64,000 nt of DNA from Sambucus nigra. Its lineage: Eukaryota; Streptophyta; Magnoliopsida; Dipsacales; Adoxaceae. Made by a program: the position numbers and the translations under genes. The stretch covers positions 496,101,760-496,165,759 of the forward strand of contig OX422210.1 in the NCBI GenBank assembly GCA_949130495.1. The letters are read 5' to 3'. Of the stretch, positions 46,836 through 58,287 are shown piece after piece. The first letter of the stretch is position 1. Each line of letters starts with the position of its first letter. The notes beneath the pieces are model-generated. The model made no database searches. It worked only from the letters and a program-made list of their open reading frames with translations, and was not told the origin of the DNA.

Positions 46836-48364
46836 TCAATCTTTAAATGATGCTTATGAATTTTACAATAATCAAGTGAGAGTGGTGGGATTTAGTACAC
46901 TGTTAAATTCTTCTAAAAGAAAAAAGATACCAATGAAATTATTCGGAAGGAATATTGTTGTTTTGAGGAAGGAAAGCCTTATCAAAAAAATGAGGAGGAA
47001 AAGAAAAGGTATCATGGAGTTGTAAGGGAGGGTTGTAAGGCAAAGTTATCCATTGTGAAGAGTAAGTCGGTATCAAATTACATAGTAAGTCAATTTATTG
47101 AAGCTCCCAACCATGCTCTTTCGAATCCACGTAAAGTACATCTCTTCAAATCTCACCTTTCAATATCCGAAACAAAAAAAAAAAAGCCTTGACACATCTA
47201 CTAGAATCTATTAATACACCTACACATCAACAAATTAATTTTCTTTCAGTATAAGCAGGAGGGATAGAGAATATCGGTTGTATAGAAAAAGATTTCTTAA
47301 ATTTTCTACGTGATTTAAAAAAACAAATTGACGGACATGATGCAAAATTATTGGTGGGGTACTTTTTGTCAGAACAAAAAAAATCGTCATTTATTTTTAA
47401 ATACAAAATAGATGATGAAAATAGGTTATGTCACTTCTTTTGGGCTAACACAATTTGAAGAAGGGCATATAAATTTTACGATGTTGTTGTTGTGTTTGAT
47501 ACTACATACAACACAAATAAATATAACATGATCTTTGAACCATTCACTGGGGATAATAATCATGGGCAAACCGTAATTTTTTGTTGTGCATTCTTAAATA
47601 ATGAGATTACAAACTCTTTTGTTTGGCTTTTAGAAAAATGGAAGGAAGTTATGACCGCTGGTCTATCGCGAATAATTATCACCGATCAAGATCCAGTAAT
47701 GTCAAAAGGTATTGCTCAAATTCTTCCTGAGACATATCACAGATATTGCATTTGGCACATTGTGAACAAATTTTCTAAATAACTAGATGCAATTAATTAT
47801 AGATATCATTTTAGTGAGTTTCAACAATCTATTTGGAATTCAGAGGCGAAAGAAGAGTTTGAAGAAAATTGGAAAGACACGATGGAAGAAAGTAACTTGA
47901 AACAAAATACTTGGTTAGCTGGGTTGTATGATATTTGGACTAAATGGGTTCGTGCGTTTGTGAAACATATTTTTACTGCTGGAATGTCAAGTACTCAGCG
48001 TGCAGACAGTGTGCATACTTTTTTTAAAACATATCTATAAAAAAATAATTCACTAAATGAATTTGTGACATGGTTCAATATGTCACTTGAATACCAATGT
48101 CACAAGGAACTAAAAGCTGATCACATCAATACAAATGAGGGTCTTGTGATGAAAACACCAATATCAATGGAGAAGGAGATGTCAAATATATAAACACAGA
48201 CTAATTTTTTTTAAATTTCAGCACGATTTGTGGGAGATTTTAGAGTACACAATTGAAAGTTCACAAGAAGAAAATGATTATTATTTCTACATTGTGATAA
48301 GGCCAAATGTAAGAGATTCAAGAGTTAGAAAATTTTATATCATAAGATTTCAATCTTTGTAAGT
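46735..48364 (+). pseudogene. FAR1/FRS-like or MULE transposase-derived gene, broken
   Basis: The N-terminal part (46735-47025) has IGQEFQSLNDAYEFYNNQVRV-type sequence, the FAR1 DNA-binding domain start. After frame changes comes the MULE transposase domain (47492-47782): VFDTTYNTNKYNM, GDNNHGQTVIFCCAFL, TDQDPVMSKGIAQILPE and HRYCIWHI. Further pieces follow to about 48360 (SEFQQSIWNSEAKEEFEENW, SSTQRADSVH). Several stops (46 kb-48 kb) and frameshifts break it. The SWIM zinc finger expected at the C-terminus is absent because chromovirus N begins at 48369. FRS genes are domesticated MULE transposases. Which of the two this was cannot be decided here. Confidence 0.8.
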
Positions 48365-48368
48365 TGTA

Positions 48369-50685
48369 TGTGGCACCCCGCTTAATTAAATACCAGGTGA
48401 TCTGGCCTTTATTAAATTAAAAAAAATATCCAATTGGTCCATTCTTAGCGTCACTATCGAAAACTTTTTAATATATACTAACCACCTAGTATTTGAAAAG
48501 TTGGTGACAAATTTTATCTTTTTAGTTAATAGGAAAGCATTATACAATTTAATAATAAACCATTACCATACATACATCAACCATATGATAGATAGAAAAA
48601 TAGAATAAATAAGGGTGTTTGAAATACAAAAATCCAGTCTAAAATAATAATACACTCATCCATAATAAAACCTGTCTACGATCTACTAAATAGAATAAAA
48701 TCCAACATCTCTGAAAATGTCTAAATGGAAATCAATAACATGTCCGATAGAATGAAATAACTACTCATAATGAAAAAATGAGGAATACTGAGGAATCTAA
48801 TATCAAGGACCAACAACTTCCATAGCAGCTGCAGCACACTAAAAGATAGAACCTATTAAGCCTAGTATCCTTGTGGCTGGGCAACTAAAATGTTTAACAA
48901 GAATAATAGAGATTTGGAGAAAAAGGGTTAGAGCCCGAGTAAAATAGTTTAAAATTTTGGTAAGTGTTTAAATGCAAAATTACCAAATATAATATACATG
49001 TTTGGTTTACGTGCTCTCACTTGAAATGCTCACCTCTCATATAATGTGCAAGCCTAATGTATATATCTTACTCATTCTGATTATACTAACCCGTCAAACT
49101 AGTCCAACCCAAATTTATTACTACACAGGGTAACTCGTAACATTCACATGTACTGCCCATACAATACGTTATAGAATTTTTTTTCCTATCCATGTATCAA
49201 TTATAAATTTCTCATTTAACATACTAGAGTTATCTTGAATATTATTATCTTTCTCGTATACTAGGCACACATTCTAGAATAAGTCATTAGTATATATATT
49301 TATCATGATACATATATAAAATATTACTGCACCATTAGGTTGAGACCTTCTCGAGCATGCATACTCTGATATCTTGTCCCAGTACCTCATGTACGAAATA
49401 AAGGACTATTGGTTTAGTATCTCGCTTGAACCTTAAATTCAATTAACATATATTAAAGGCGAACATAGTTCTCAGCCAAATGGGTTACGCACATACCTAC
49501 GCTCCTATTCAACTGTTGAAACTATCATACCATCATATAGCACGTATCCAAGGTTCTATATTTTGGGTACAAATCTAAAATCCCCCAAAAGGGATTATCA
49601 GGATAAGACTGTCCACGTTCGCGAAACCTCCTCCCGATAGCAAGTAGCGTAGGTATGTCATACACATAATTTATCATAAAATTAATATACACACAACACA
49701 CAAGTCAAGTACGCAGTATATTTTTCTCTAGTGCTCATCGTACTTTGTAAGGTACAATTATTCTCTCCATCGTATTTCATCAAACGTGATTCACCCATCT
49801 AAGGCCTTTTATTTACCTATCATATATATTCCAAGTAGTCAACCCAAATCTCATACTACTCATCCTCATAATAAAATTCACTCAAATATCATTATAGGTC
49901 ATTTTCCTTCTCTCGAAGATACTACGTCGAATTTAATCTTGTCCGGATAAAATCCCCATTTTTTGAAATGTCGTTCGAGCAAACCTTGAATCTCGTTCAA
50001 ACGAAAAGCCCGGGTCATTCAAAAGAATGTCGAACAAAATGCAAGATGATGGTTGTGGTCCTCTCTCTCCGGTCTACAATTTGGTGGTGGTTTTGGTGTA
50101 AGATGATGACTTTTGGCCTTAAAACTCCCAGGAACTCTCTCCTTCTCCCTCTTTTGTTCTCTCTTTGTTTTGGAAACTATGAACTCTAAACTATCTTACG
50201 TGATCGCAAATATAACCTCTCAATTTTCGTCCATCCCTCTTTCCCAAAATTTCAAAGACCACAATACCCCTTTGGGGTGCCAGTTTGGCCTAACAGAGAC
50301 TCGGGGCCCAAACTAAACCCCCCGGGTAGACTTTTCTAACTATTTCGACCCTTTCGAACACATTAGTGCACTAGGAATGACCATATGAAGTACAAAAAGT
50401 AAATTTTTATTTTATTTCTCAAATTAAGTCCCGACACGACTGACATGCACGTCCCGACTAAATTTACCGTGACCGTCGTATTTCTCACTCAGGATAATCG
50501 TAATATTTTCTTTTCATTATTATTATTCATTCACTGGGTAACATTCAATATAAATAAATATTAACCCTTATTTCAATAATTAATATTTATTATCCCGGAA
50601 TAATTATTCCAATTTAATTTAATTAATCCCAAATTTAATTCACATTTAATCTAAATAGAAAATTATAAAAATGCGGGGTGTTACA
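48369..50685 (-). repeat. N 3' LTR
   Basis: 2,317 bp, tgtggcacccc to ggggtgttaca. It shares the inner-end sequence with the Q LTR remnant (9560-9742). The palindrome-word cluster is at 49968-50030 (gtcgttcgagca, ctcgttcaaacga, gtcattcaaaaga). Confidence 0.85.
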
Positions 50686-50699
50686 TACTTCCCCCTAAT

Positions 50700-51670
50700 A
50701 ACGGAATTTCGTCCCGAAATTTGAAAAATAAAATATACCTTGTAAGAATAACTTTGGATATCTATCGCGCATCTCATCCTCACACTCCCAGGTAGACTCC
50801 TCAGCATTATGATGCCCCATTGAACATGCACTAGCGGAACTACCTTCGACCTCGGTCTCCTCTCGCTATGGTCTAAGATGGCCACTGATCTCTCCTCATA
50901 TGTGATATCGGGTTGCAAATCAATCTCCTCCAACACAATGTGAGTATAGGTTAACTCATCCCGGGGATATCGTCTCATTGTAGAAATGTGTAACACATAT
51001 TCAATACGGTGTAAGTGCTTTAGCAACTCGATTCTATACGCTACTGACCCAATCCGCTCAATGATAGGAAATGGCCCTACATACCTCGAAGCCAATTTCC
51101 ATTCTTCCCAAATCTCATTATCCCCTTTGTAAGAGAAATACCTAGTAACACTTAATCCCCCACATTAAACTCTAGAAAGGACCTCTTGGCTTCGACATAG
51201 CTCTTCTACCTGTTCTGAGCTATCCGTGTCTGACTCCGAATCATCTCAATCCTAGCGAAGGTATCCTTTATCAACTTTGGCCCGAGAAGCTTTTTGTCTC
51301 TCACCTCCAACCAACAAGAGGGCGAATGACACGATCTACCATACATCGCCTCAAATAGATCCATCCCAATAGTGAACTGATAGGAGTTATTATAGGCAAA
51401 CTCCACTAGTGGAAGGTAAGGCTCCCATCCTCCACTAAAATCCAGGATGCACATCCGTAGCATGTCCTCCAACATTTGATTAGTCTACTCAGTCTGCGAG
51501 TGATAGGACGTAATCAACCATAACTCCATGCCCATGGCCTCCTGGAACCTCTCCCAAAAGCGAGACAAATAAATCTTGTCCCTATCGAGGGGCACCCTGT
51601 GTAACCGTACTATCTCAGTAATGAAATCTACGCATACTGAGTTATAGTGTAATTTTTCCGGACTAGTAGG
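50700..51670 (-). pseudogene. N integrase and chromodomain-like tail
   Basis: Minus strand, right to left: 51673-51485 (VDFITEIVRLH..., FWERFQEAMGM, TSYHSQTE) holds part of the integrase core; 51475-51206 has CILDFSGGWEPYLPLVEFAY, then NNSYQFTIG and AMYGRSCHSP; 51095-50700 has YVGPFPIIERIGSVAYRIEL and the chromodomain-like LEEIDLQPDITYEERSVAIL segment. A deletion between VDFITE and IVRLHRVP removes part of the core. Broken frames make it non-functional. Confidence 0.85.
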
Positions 51671-51950
51671 CACTACACCAAAACAGTCAATTAGTAATAC
51701 TCCCGTAGTGTTACTAAAATAATTACTAACCCTAAAAAGGTATTATAAAAAAGGCGTGGAGAAGCAAATTACTAAAACTTTTTTACCGTTACTAAATTGT
51801 GTCGCTAACATTATTTTACTGTTACTAAAGTGTTACTAGATTCTGTGTTACTAACATTTTTTACCATTACCAACATTTCGTAACACACTTCTAACACAAT
51901 TTTTGTAACACATTTAGTAACGGAAGAGGTCCATTACTAATATTATAAAA
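51671..51950 (+). mobile_element. CACTA (En/Spm-type) transposon terminus
   Basis: Begins cactacaccaaaacag, the CACTA-type terminal inverted repeat, right where N stops. Within 280 bp there are many copies of ttactaa/gttacta in both orientations, as in CACTA subterminal regions. The three bases before it (agg, 51668-51670) would be half of the 3-bp duplication. I could not find the matching right end (tgtagtg) in the window, so the element is partial or its end is beyond recognition. Confidence 0.75.
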
Positions 51951-51968
51951 AATAAAAATAATAATATT

Positions 51969-52010
<42 letters not shown>

Positions 52011-53610
52011 GGTATACAATATTTAAAAATGCTAATATAATGACAACAAAATAACCGTCGATCCGATTTAATTTCAATACAAATAAGTGAAATTTTTTAT
52101 AAAAATAGACAAAATCGCCTTTATTTATAGTACTACCCACCTTTATAAGGTATAAAAATAGTACAACAATACATATGAAAATTTTCAAACTCTTGGTATA
52201 TTGACCGATGTGTATGCCCATGTCCTTAAAGTTGATGAGTGCACGGGAAGAAAGATCCACAATAATTTTTTAAACTCTTGGTATATTGTCGAGCAATATC
52301 TGGGGGTGTAGCAAATTGGGAAACACTGGCTGCATAATCAATTCAAAACAGAGGCATTAACTACAACTGAAGTGGATTTGCCTCTATAGATATTAAAAAG
52401 GTAGAGTTGTTAGTTGTTACTTTGATCACAATAGAAAAATACTATATATACATAGCCCTAAATGGTAAAATGTTGTTTTAAACATAACAAAGTACCTTCT
52501 TTACTGAAAAACCAAACCTAAAATTTATCTTGGATTAATGATTCTAATTTCGCACCTGAATACTTAAAATTAATTCCTAAGAACAGGGGATATCTAAGGC
52601 AATCATAAATTAACAATGATGTTATTTTTTTTTCTAAACGGGAACAAAACGGAGCTTTCTCTTGATTGGTTATGCTAGTTGTCTTCAACAATAAACAATA
52701 ATGTCCTAATATGCTACAACCTGTCCTTAGAGATTAATCTAAGTTCTTTAGAGACTTTCTCCCAATAACCCATGATATTTCACCCACGATTCTCCACTAC
52801 TCCACACTAAATTTGCACAAAAATAAAGATAAATTAGATAAAAAAAATATTTAATCATTAAAAAAACTAGGGTAATTAGACCTTTAGCTCCATAAGTGTG
52901 AAATAATGTTTATGACGCTTTTGTCAATCTTTTGTGATACGTTATATCATTGAAAAACTATGAAACCCAAACCAAATTATGGCCAAATCAACCTAAAATT
53001 TACACATGGACTTAAGGATGTAAAGTATTAAACCTTTTGAGGGTTGCTCGATCCAAGGACCTTTCATTATAGTCAGGATACTACTGGCCTTGTTGTATTT
53101 TAGATCTGGCAGCAACTTCGGTGTAAGCAACAAGCACCTGACATTTTTTTCACAAACGAACATATCTGACCCATTTTTACCATTTTAACACAGGAGGGAG
53201 AGGAGTCTGTTAATCATGACCACGAGGATATCGCATCAGTCTAGTCCAGATTTAAACCTTAACTTCCTTTTATCGCTAAACTAACCATCACCTATTTATA
53301 TATATACACACTGAAGAACCTCAAATAATCTCAAATATCCTTGAGAGTTTTCTAAAAACCTAAAGAACAATAACATCAAACAGTGAGAATGAAGATACGA
53401 AAGAAAGAGAAAATGGGAAAACAAAACAGAGGAGAATGTAATTCTGGTGATGCATCCTACCAAGCAGAGATACCTGCAAAAAGATTGAATTTTATTATAT
53501 AAGATGAAAAAGTTCATACAAAGTAATGCACGAATAATATGTAAAAATGACAATAACTCGTTAGAAAGAGGAAGTTTGGTTAACAAAAAGTAGGTAATAC
53601 ATATAAGAAC
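51951..53610. other. Unassigned AT-rich region, possibly CACTA interior
   Basis: Starts with a (CA)n run (51972-52008). It contains a direct repeat, aaactcttggtatattg, at 52187-52203 and 52272-52288. No transposase motifs are visible, and the short frames on both strands look like chance. It ends where chromovirus E begins at 53611. Confidence 0.5.
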
Positions 53611-56600
53611 TGTAACACCCCCTAATTTTGAGGACTAAGAATTTAATTATTTTGGGAGAAATAATATTTATTTAAATTAGAGCATTTTAAATTTGGAAAA
53701 TGAGGTCAAAATGTGAGGATGTTCTAAAGTATTTCGGATGATGATTCTGAGTGCACAGTTGATCCAGGATGGATGAGATAGTCGAAATGACTGTCTTTGG
53801 GTCTTATTTGGTTTCCGGAATATTTTAAGTTAGATCAGCTCGAATTGAAGTAAACGAGTCATTTAAAGTGTGTATTATCAACTAAAGTTGGGTATTTTAG
53901 AGATAACTCTTAAATAGGGCTCGTGAGAAGCAAATCTCATTTATGAGATTTAGAAAGCCCTAGAGAGAGAAAGAAAGAAGAGGAAAGGAGGAAGAGAAAG
54001 AGGAGAAAAGGTTGGAGATTCCAATCGATCTGTGATTGCGAGGAAGATTCAACCTCTACAACTTTGAGGCAAGTGATTAAATTTGCTAAATAATCTATGT
54101 GTGAAATCCATTTCATGATTTGTGGATAAAAAGGGGGATTTGGGGTTAATATGTTAAAACCTATATTTTGTGGATTCAATCTTGCATTTGATGTTTTTAT
54201 ATGGGTCGGATAGTGTATAACTTGATGGGATGAGATTTAGGATGAGTTTTGATTTAGAAACATGGTTGGGTTTAGGATTGATGGTTGGAAGATGATATAT
54301 TTGGGTTTTTGCAAATTTGGTTTTTAAAGAAAATAATCCCTTTCCTAGCTTGCTGAACAGACCGAATATGTTCGCCCCTTTTGTGAATCGATTTGAGATG
54401 TTACAGACCTACAGGTCTTTTAGCACCGAATCAATTCGCCCCTTTTGCGAATCGATTAAGAATGTAGTATACTTACAGGTCCTTTGGACCGAATCAATTC
54501 GCATACTAGCGAATCGATTCACTTTTAGGGCCGAATCGATTCAGACATGGCCAAATCGATTCGAAAACAGGGCTGTTTTGCGAAGTTTTTCTAGCATGAG
54601 TTTCCCTCCGTTCCGATTGGGTTTATCGATTAGGAACATTCTAATATGATACAAGAAGTATGTTTTGGATATTTTTAGTGAGTTTCATATATGATGAAAT
54701 ATTGGGGTCGATTCGGGTTATTTGAGAGAGCATAAACTAAAGTTATCGTATCGACTTAGTTTGGAATCCCACTAGCATTGGGAATTCTATTTGGAGATAA
54801 ATTATCGGTCAATAAGAGAGAGGTAGTATACGCTTAGTGACATTAAACTTTAGAATTATATCACAAATGTGATAACGTTAATGATTCATAATCAACTAAA
54901 CCGTAATCTGAATTGGGCATGTTTTAGTATATCACCGACTATAATTATTTGTGTTTATACTTATAGCCGGGATAATTATTATGTGCATACAAACATAGAT
55001 GGTATGTATGATGATGATTGTGTATATATATATATTGCGTAGTTGATAATTAGGTAGACATACTTAGCATATGCTATCATGGGAAGTTGTGCGAGGTGGG
55101 TGAGTCCTCTAGCTTGAAAAGAAGGGAGCATATAGTCCCCGGGTCCTAGGCGTCCATTATTTTTGTTATGAACTATTGTTTTAGGCGTAAGACATCTTTG
55201 GTATGATTTGTCTTATTCAGGCGTAAGACGTCTTCAGTGAGGAACTATGACCGCTTCCCATACGATGTGATTTGATTGTTTACCAGGGCGGTGTGATAAT
55301 AGTCCGATGGATGGTAACCCGGGAGAATGCGAGTAATTCCTGGAAGAAGATAGCATCCTAGAGATTATATAAATCCTATAAGTCAATGTGTTATATGTAT
55401 TTTAAATGCACGCTATGTGTGTTATGTGTACGTGTTGGTTAGGGTTGAATGATCGTGTTTTATAACTAAAATAATGTTGTATACACCCTAATGGTACCAT
55501 GTGATATCTTATTTATGTACTTAGAGTTAGTATTCTTAATTATTGGTTGATGTTATATGTGTTGTGTACTAAGGGAATAATGGATCTCGACGATCAACAA
55601 TGTCAAGGAGTAGTGTATCGGGGGGGTTCCTTATTTAAATTTTTCTTTGCGAGACGTCCCACGTAGGAAACGTAGCGCAATGTTGGGAGTGGGAAGAAGT
55701 TTAGTTCTTAGTACTCGGATTCACGTGTTATATCAAAACAATGATTTATAAGAATAGAAAGATGATGTGTGACTATTCTGATGCTAATAACTTGTTTAAG
55801 TTAATAATCAGAAACTGATGAATTCTATTAATATATTAATGTATAGACTCGGGCGAAAACTTTGGATATGTTAAAATACGAAGATAAAGGCTATATTTTA
55901 GATAGTGGTTTACGCGGGTATAGATTATGCGTAGTAGATTAAGATTGAATTGCCCCTAGAATGTGTCGGGTAGCTCAATTGAGGTTCATGTGCATACGAT
56001 TAGGTGCGCTCTTTAGTTGAGGGGTGAGTTTGAGTTCCACGAGACTGCGAATCCACCTTAATTATGAAATTGTGCATTTATAGTTATCATGCATTTTAAT
56101 TCACTTGCTAAATTTTTTTCAAACCTCGGGCTCTGACCTGTTTATATCTCTCTCTTGCTATACATATATTATAAAATATATAGGTTTCCCACTGCAAGGT
56201 CACAAATGATGCTTTTCTATCCAGTGTCCTTGGCTCCATAGAAGATGCGGACAGTTGCGGGATTTTCGCTATAGTCATTTCCTATCTTTTGTAAATCTAG
56301 TTAAGGATTGATTTTGTATATCGAGTTTATACCCAAGGGTTATATGTAGAACTTTTATATTTCTCTCCTCAGGATGTTGTATTGTATGTGACCCGACAGC
56401 ATATTCGGATATTTCCATTTTTTTGTACTTATTATATTTTATAGGAGTACATCCTTTTATCATAGTACGTGTGTATACATTATCAGTCTTAGTAGTTACT
56501 ATATTGTTTGTGTGATGTTCATTGTATGTTTTTAAATCTTTTTGGCATTCGCTTATTGTATTATTGGGTAGTTAGCTATGTTTTTTTGTATCAACCGTAG

Positions 56601-56684
56601 ATGCTGGGAATGATCCACTTGAGATTCCTGATTTATTTTAGTATAGGGCTAACCACCCTTTATTATTTTAAGCGGGGTGTCACA
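53611..56684 (+). repeat. E 5' LTR
   Basis: 3,074 bp, tgtaacaccccc to ggggtgtcaca. It carries the largest palindrome cluster in the window (54360-54561), built on cgaatcgattcg. Near 55170-55240 it also has a pair of gcgtaaga-cat-ctt repeats, and a short AT run near 55020. Confidence 0.9.
54360..54561. repeat. CGAATCGATTCG palindrome cluster in the E LTR
   Basis: At least seven words of the type gaatcgatt or gaatcaattcg in about 200 bp, three of them preceded by ccttttg/ccttttgcg and separated by acaggtc spacers. Clusters of the same word are at 25889-25963 and 42886-42962 in the M LTRs. Confidence 0.85.
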
Positions 56685-56686
56685 TG

Positions 56687-56698
56687 TGGTATGAGAGC
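56687..56698 (+). other. E primer binding site
   Basis: tggtatgagagc, one mismatch from tggtatcagagc. Confidence 0.85.
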
Positions 56699-56865
56699 AT
56701 CAGGTTCTAGTGTCTTAGGATCTATGCGGGTTTACTTGTGTTCTTCCATAAGCATTCTTGATGTAGAGCCCTATTATTAGGAATGTTGTGTTCATCACGC
56801 CTATATTTCCTTTTGAGATGCGTAATTACTTGAATGGTGTTCTCATACAGTTGCTCTTGTTTCAT

Positions 56866-57093
56866 ATGACGCTGAGAATAGGTCGTCCATGCACGGCAAA
56901 CAGAGGGGCTGAGAATATGGAACCCCAAACGCCTCAAGGTACTTTGAATGCAATCGAAGTTGCCAATATTGCGGCACAAGTAATAAATGCTGCCATTGTT
57001 GTGATGGCACATCAACCTACATCTCAGGCAGCCCGAGCCCACCCAGGCCCATCTACATGGGAAAGAGTATGGGAAGCCTTTCGAAAAGGACAT
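56866..57093 (+). pseudogene. E gag, N-terminal fragment
   Basis: Starts at 56866 (MTLRIGRPCT). Placement follows the homologous starts in P and Q. TLNAIEVANIAAQVINAAI and STWERVWEAFRKGH match the gag N-terminus of P (FAAIVAQAVNEAL, WERIRDAFQRAH). The reading frame is open to the T2 insertion at 57094. Confidence 0.8.
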
Positions 57094-58107
57094 TGATATG
57101 CCCAAGTATAACCTCGGCCCAGGGATACCCACCTCGGCCGAGATAATGATCGAGACATGGATCGACCCAAGGAGGGGTAAGGGCCCACGATTTCATCCCT
57201 CGGCCAGGCCTACCTCGGTCCGGGCCGACACTGCTACATACACCTCCCCAAGGACACCGCTCATTGCAGGCATCATCAACATCCTCAAGTACCTAGGAAT
57301 AGCAACCTCGGCCATCAGTAGGCTGAGTCGACAGGGAGCCACTGATCATCTTCATCATGGCTACAGAGGTATTAATAATCATCAGTAGTCCTACCTCGGC
57401 TTGGGCCGAGGTTACCAGAGGTATTAATAATCATCAGCATGCAGCATGTCCAACCTCGGCTCGGGCTGACCCCAGTATGATGTCTCGGCTGGGATCAGGC
57501 CGAGACTCCTTATGACACTTCCCGGATCGAGCGGATACCAAGCCTCTACAGCTCGGCCTCTCCCAGGCCGAGGTCATTCACCAACATGACTGTCGAGCAT
57601 CTGTTGACATTTGGATAAAGACACATGGGCACAAATCAGTTGTAACAAGATTATTCTCCACATGGGGGAGAATATTTCATCATCATTGCTTACATGTGAC
57701 AAGGACAAGTGGCATTCCCACATTGGTGAGGATATCACACACATGCTCACTGCATGCATGGGGGGTACATTACACCCCCTAGATACTATATATAGGGGTC
57801 ATCCCCTACCTTGCAAAAGGATCTCATTCATGCAACCCTAGCAGAAACCCTGTCAAAATATACTGTAGAGAGAGAGAGAGAGAGCTTGAGGGAATTGTAC
57901 CCATGGTCATTAGTACCATCTTTCAGTGATATTACTCACACACTCACAGTGGACGTAGGCCAGACAGGCTGAACCACCTATATTCCAGTGTTGATTTCCT
58001 CATATCCTCACCTCCTTCTCTTACCTCTTTTTATAGTTGTGCTGCCATTGTTATATACATATAGAGCTTGGAAACACCTTACCTGGTGGTGCTGATTCCC
58101 AGCATCA
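57094..58107 (+). repeat. T2 5' LTR
   Basis: About 1,014 bp, tgatatgcccaag to ccagcatca. The U3 is rich in cctcggcc/ggccgagg words in both orientations (57110-57570). TATA box at 57787-57794. An (AG)n run at 57867-57885 sits in the transcribed part. The T1 LTR shows the same layout. Confidence 0.85.
57787..57794 (+). promoter_or_regulatory. T2 LTR TATA box
   Basis: tatatata within actatatatagggg, just after the block gggggtacattacacccc that T1 also conserves. Transcription would start about 30 bp downstream. Confidence 0.65.
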
Positions 58108-58113
58108 TCATTT

Positions 58114-58130
58114 TGGCACCGTCTGTGGGA
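58114..58130 (+). other. T2 primer binding site
   Basis: tggcaccgtctgtggga, six bases after the LTR end, identical to the site in T1. Confidence 0.85.
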
Positions 58131-58287
58131 ATTCGAGAGGCTATCTCTTCCTCTTGTTCTGCTTTACCTCACCGGAGACTCTGGTGGTGAACCAGGAACC
58201 ACCCCTTGTGTGGAGCTGTTTCACCATTGAAAGAGGTCCTTTAAGGTATTAAGCTCACTTGCTGTTCAAGCTCTTTATTATTAACAC

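Larger units (their letters stand above)
48369..51670 (-). mobile_element. Chromovirus N, partial (3' LTR and end of pol)
   Basis: Minus-strand Tekay-type element. The left end 48369-50685 is its 3' LTR, then comes the polypurine tract (50686-50699), then the end of pol to 51670. There the sequence changes abruptly to a CACTA-type terminus. The rest of the element is not in the window. Confidence 0.85.
53611..57093 (+). mobile_element. Chromovirus E, partial (5' LTR, primer site, gag start)
   Basis: Plus-strand element with complete 5' LTR 53611-56684, initiator-Met type primer site and the start of gag. Tat element T2 is inserted in the gag at 57094 and runs off the window, so the rest of E is expected beyond the right edge. 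Confidence 0.85.

Noticed and set aside
46735..48364. Functional FRS host gene
   Set aside because: Several in-frame stops and frameshifts, and no SWIM domain. A spliced structure does not account for all breaks.
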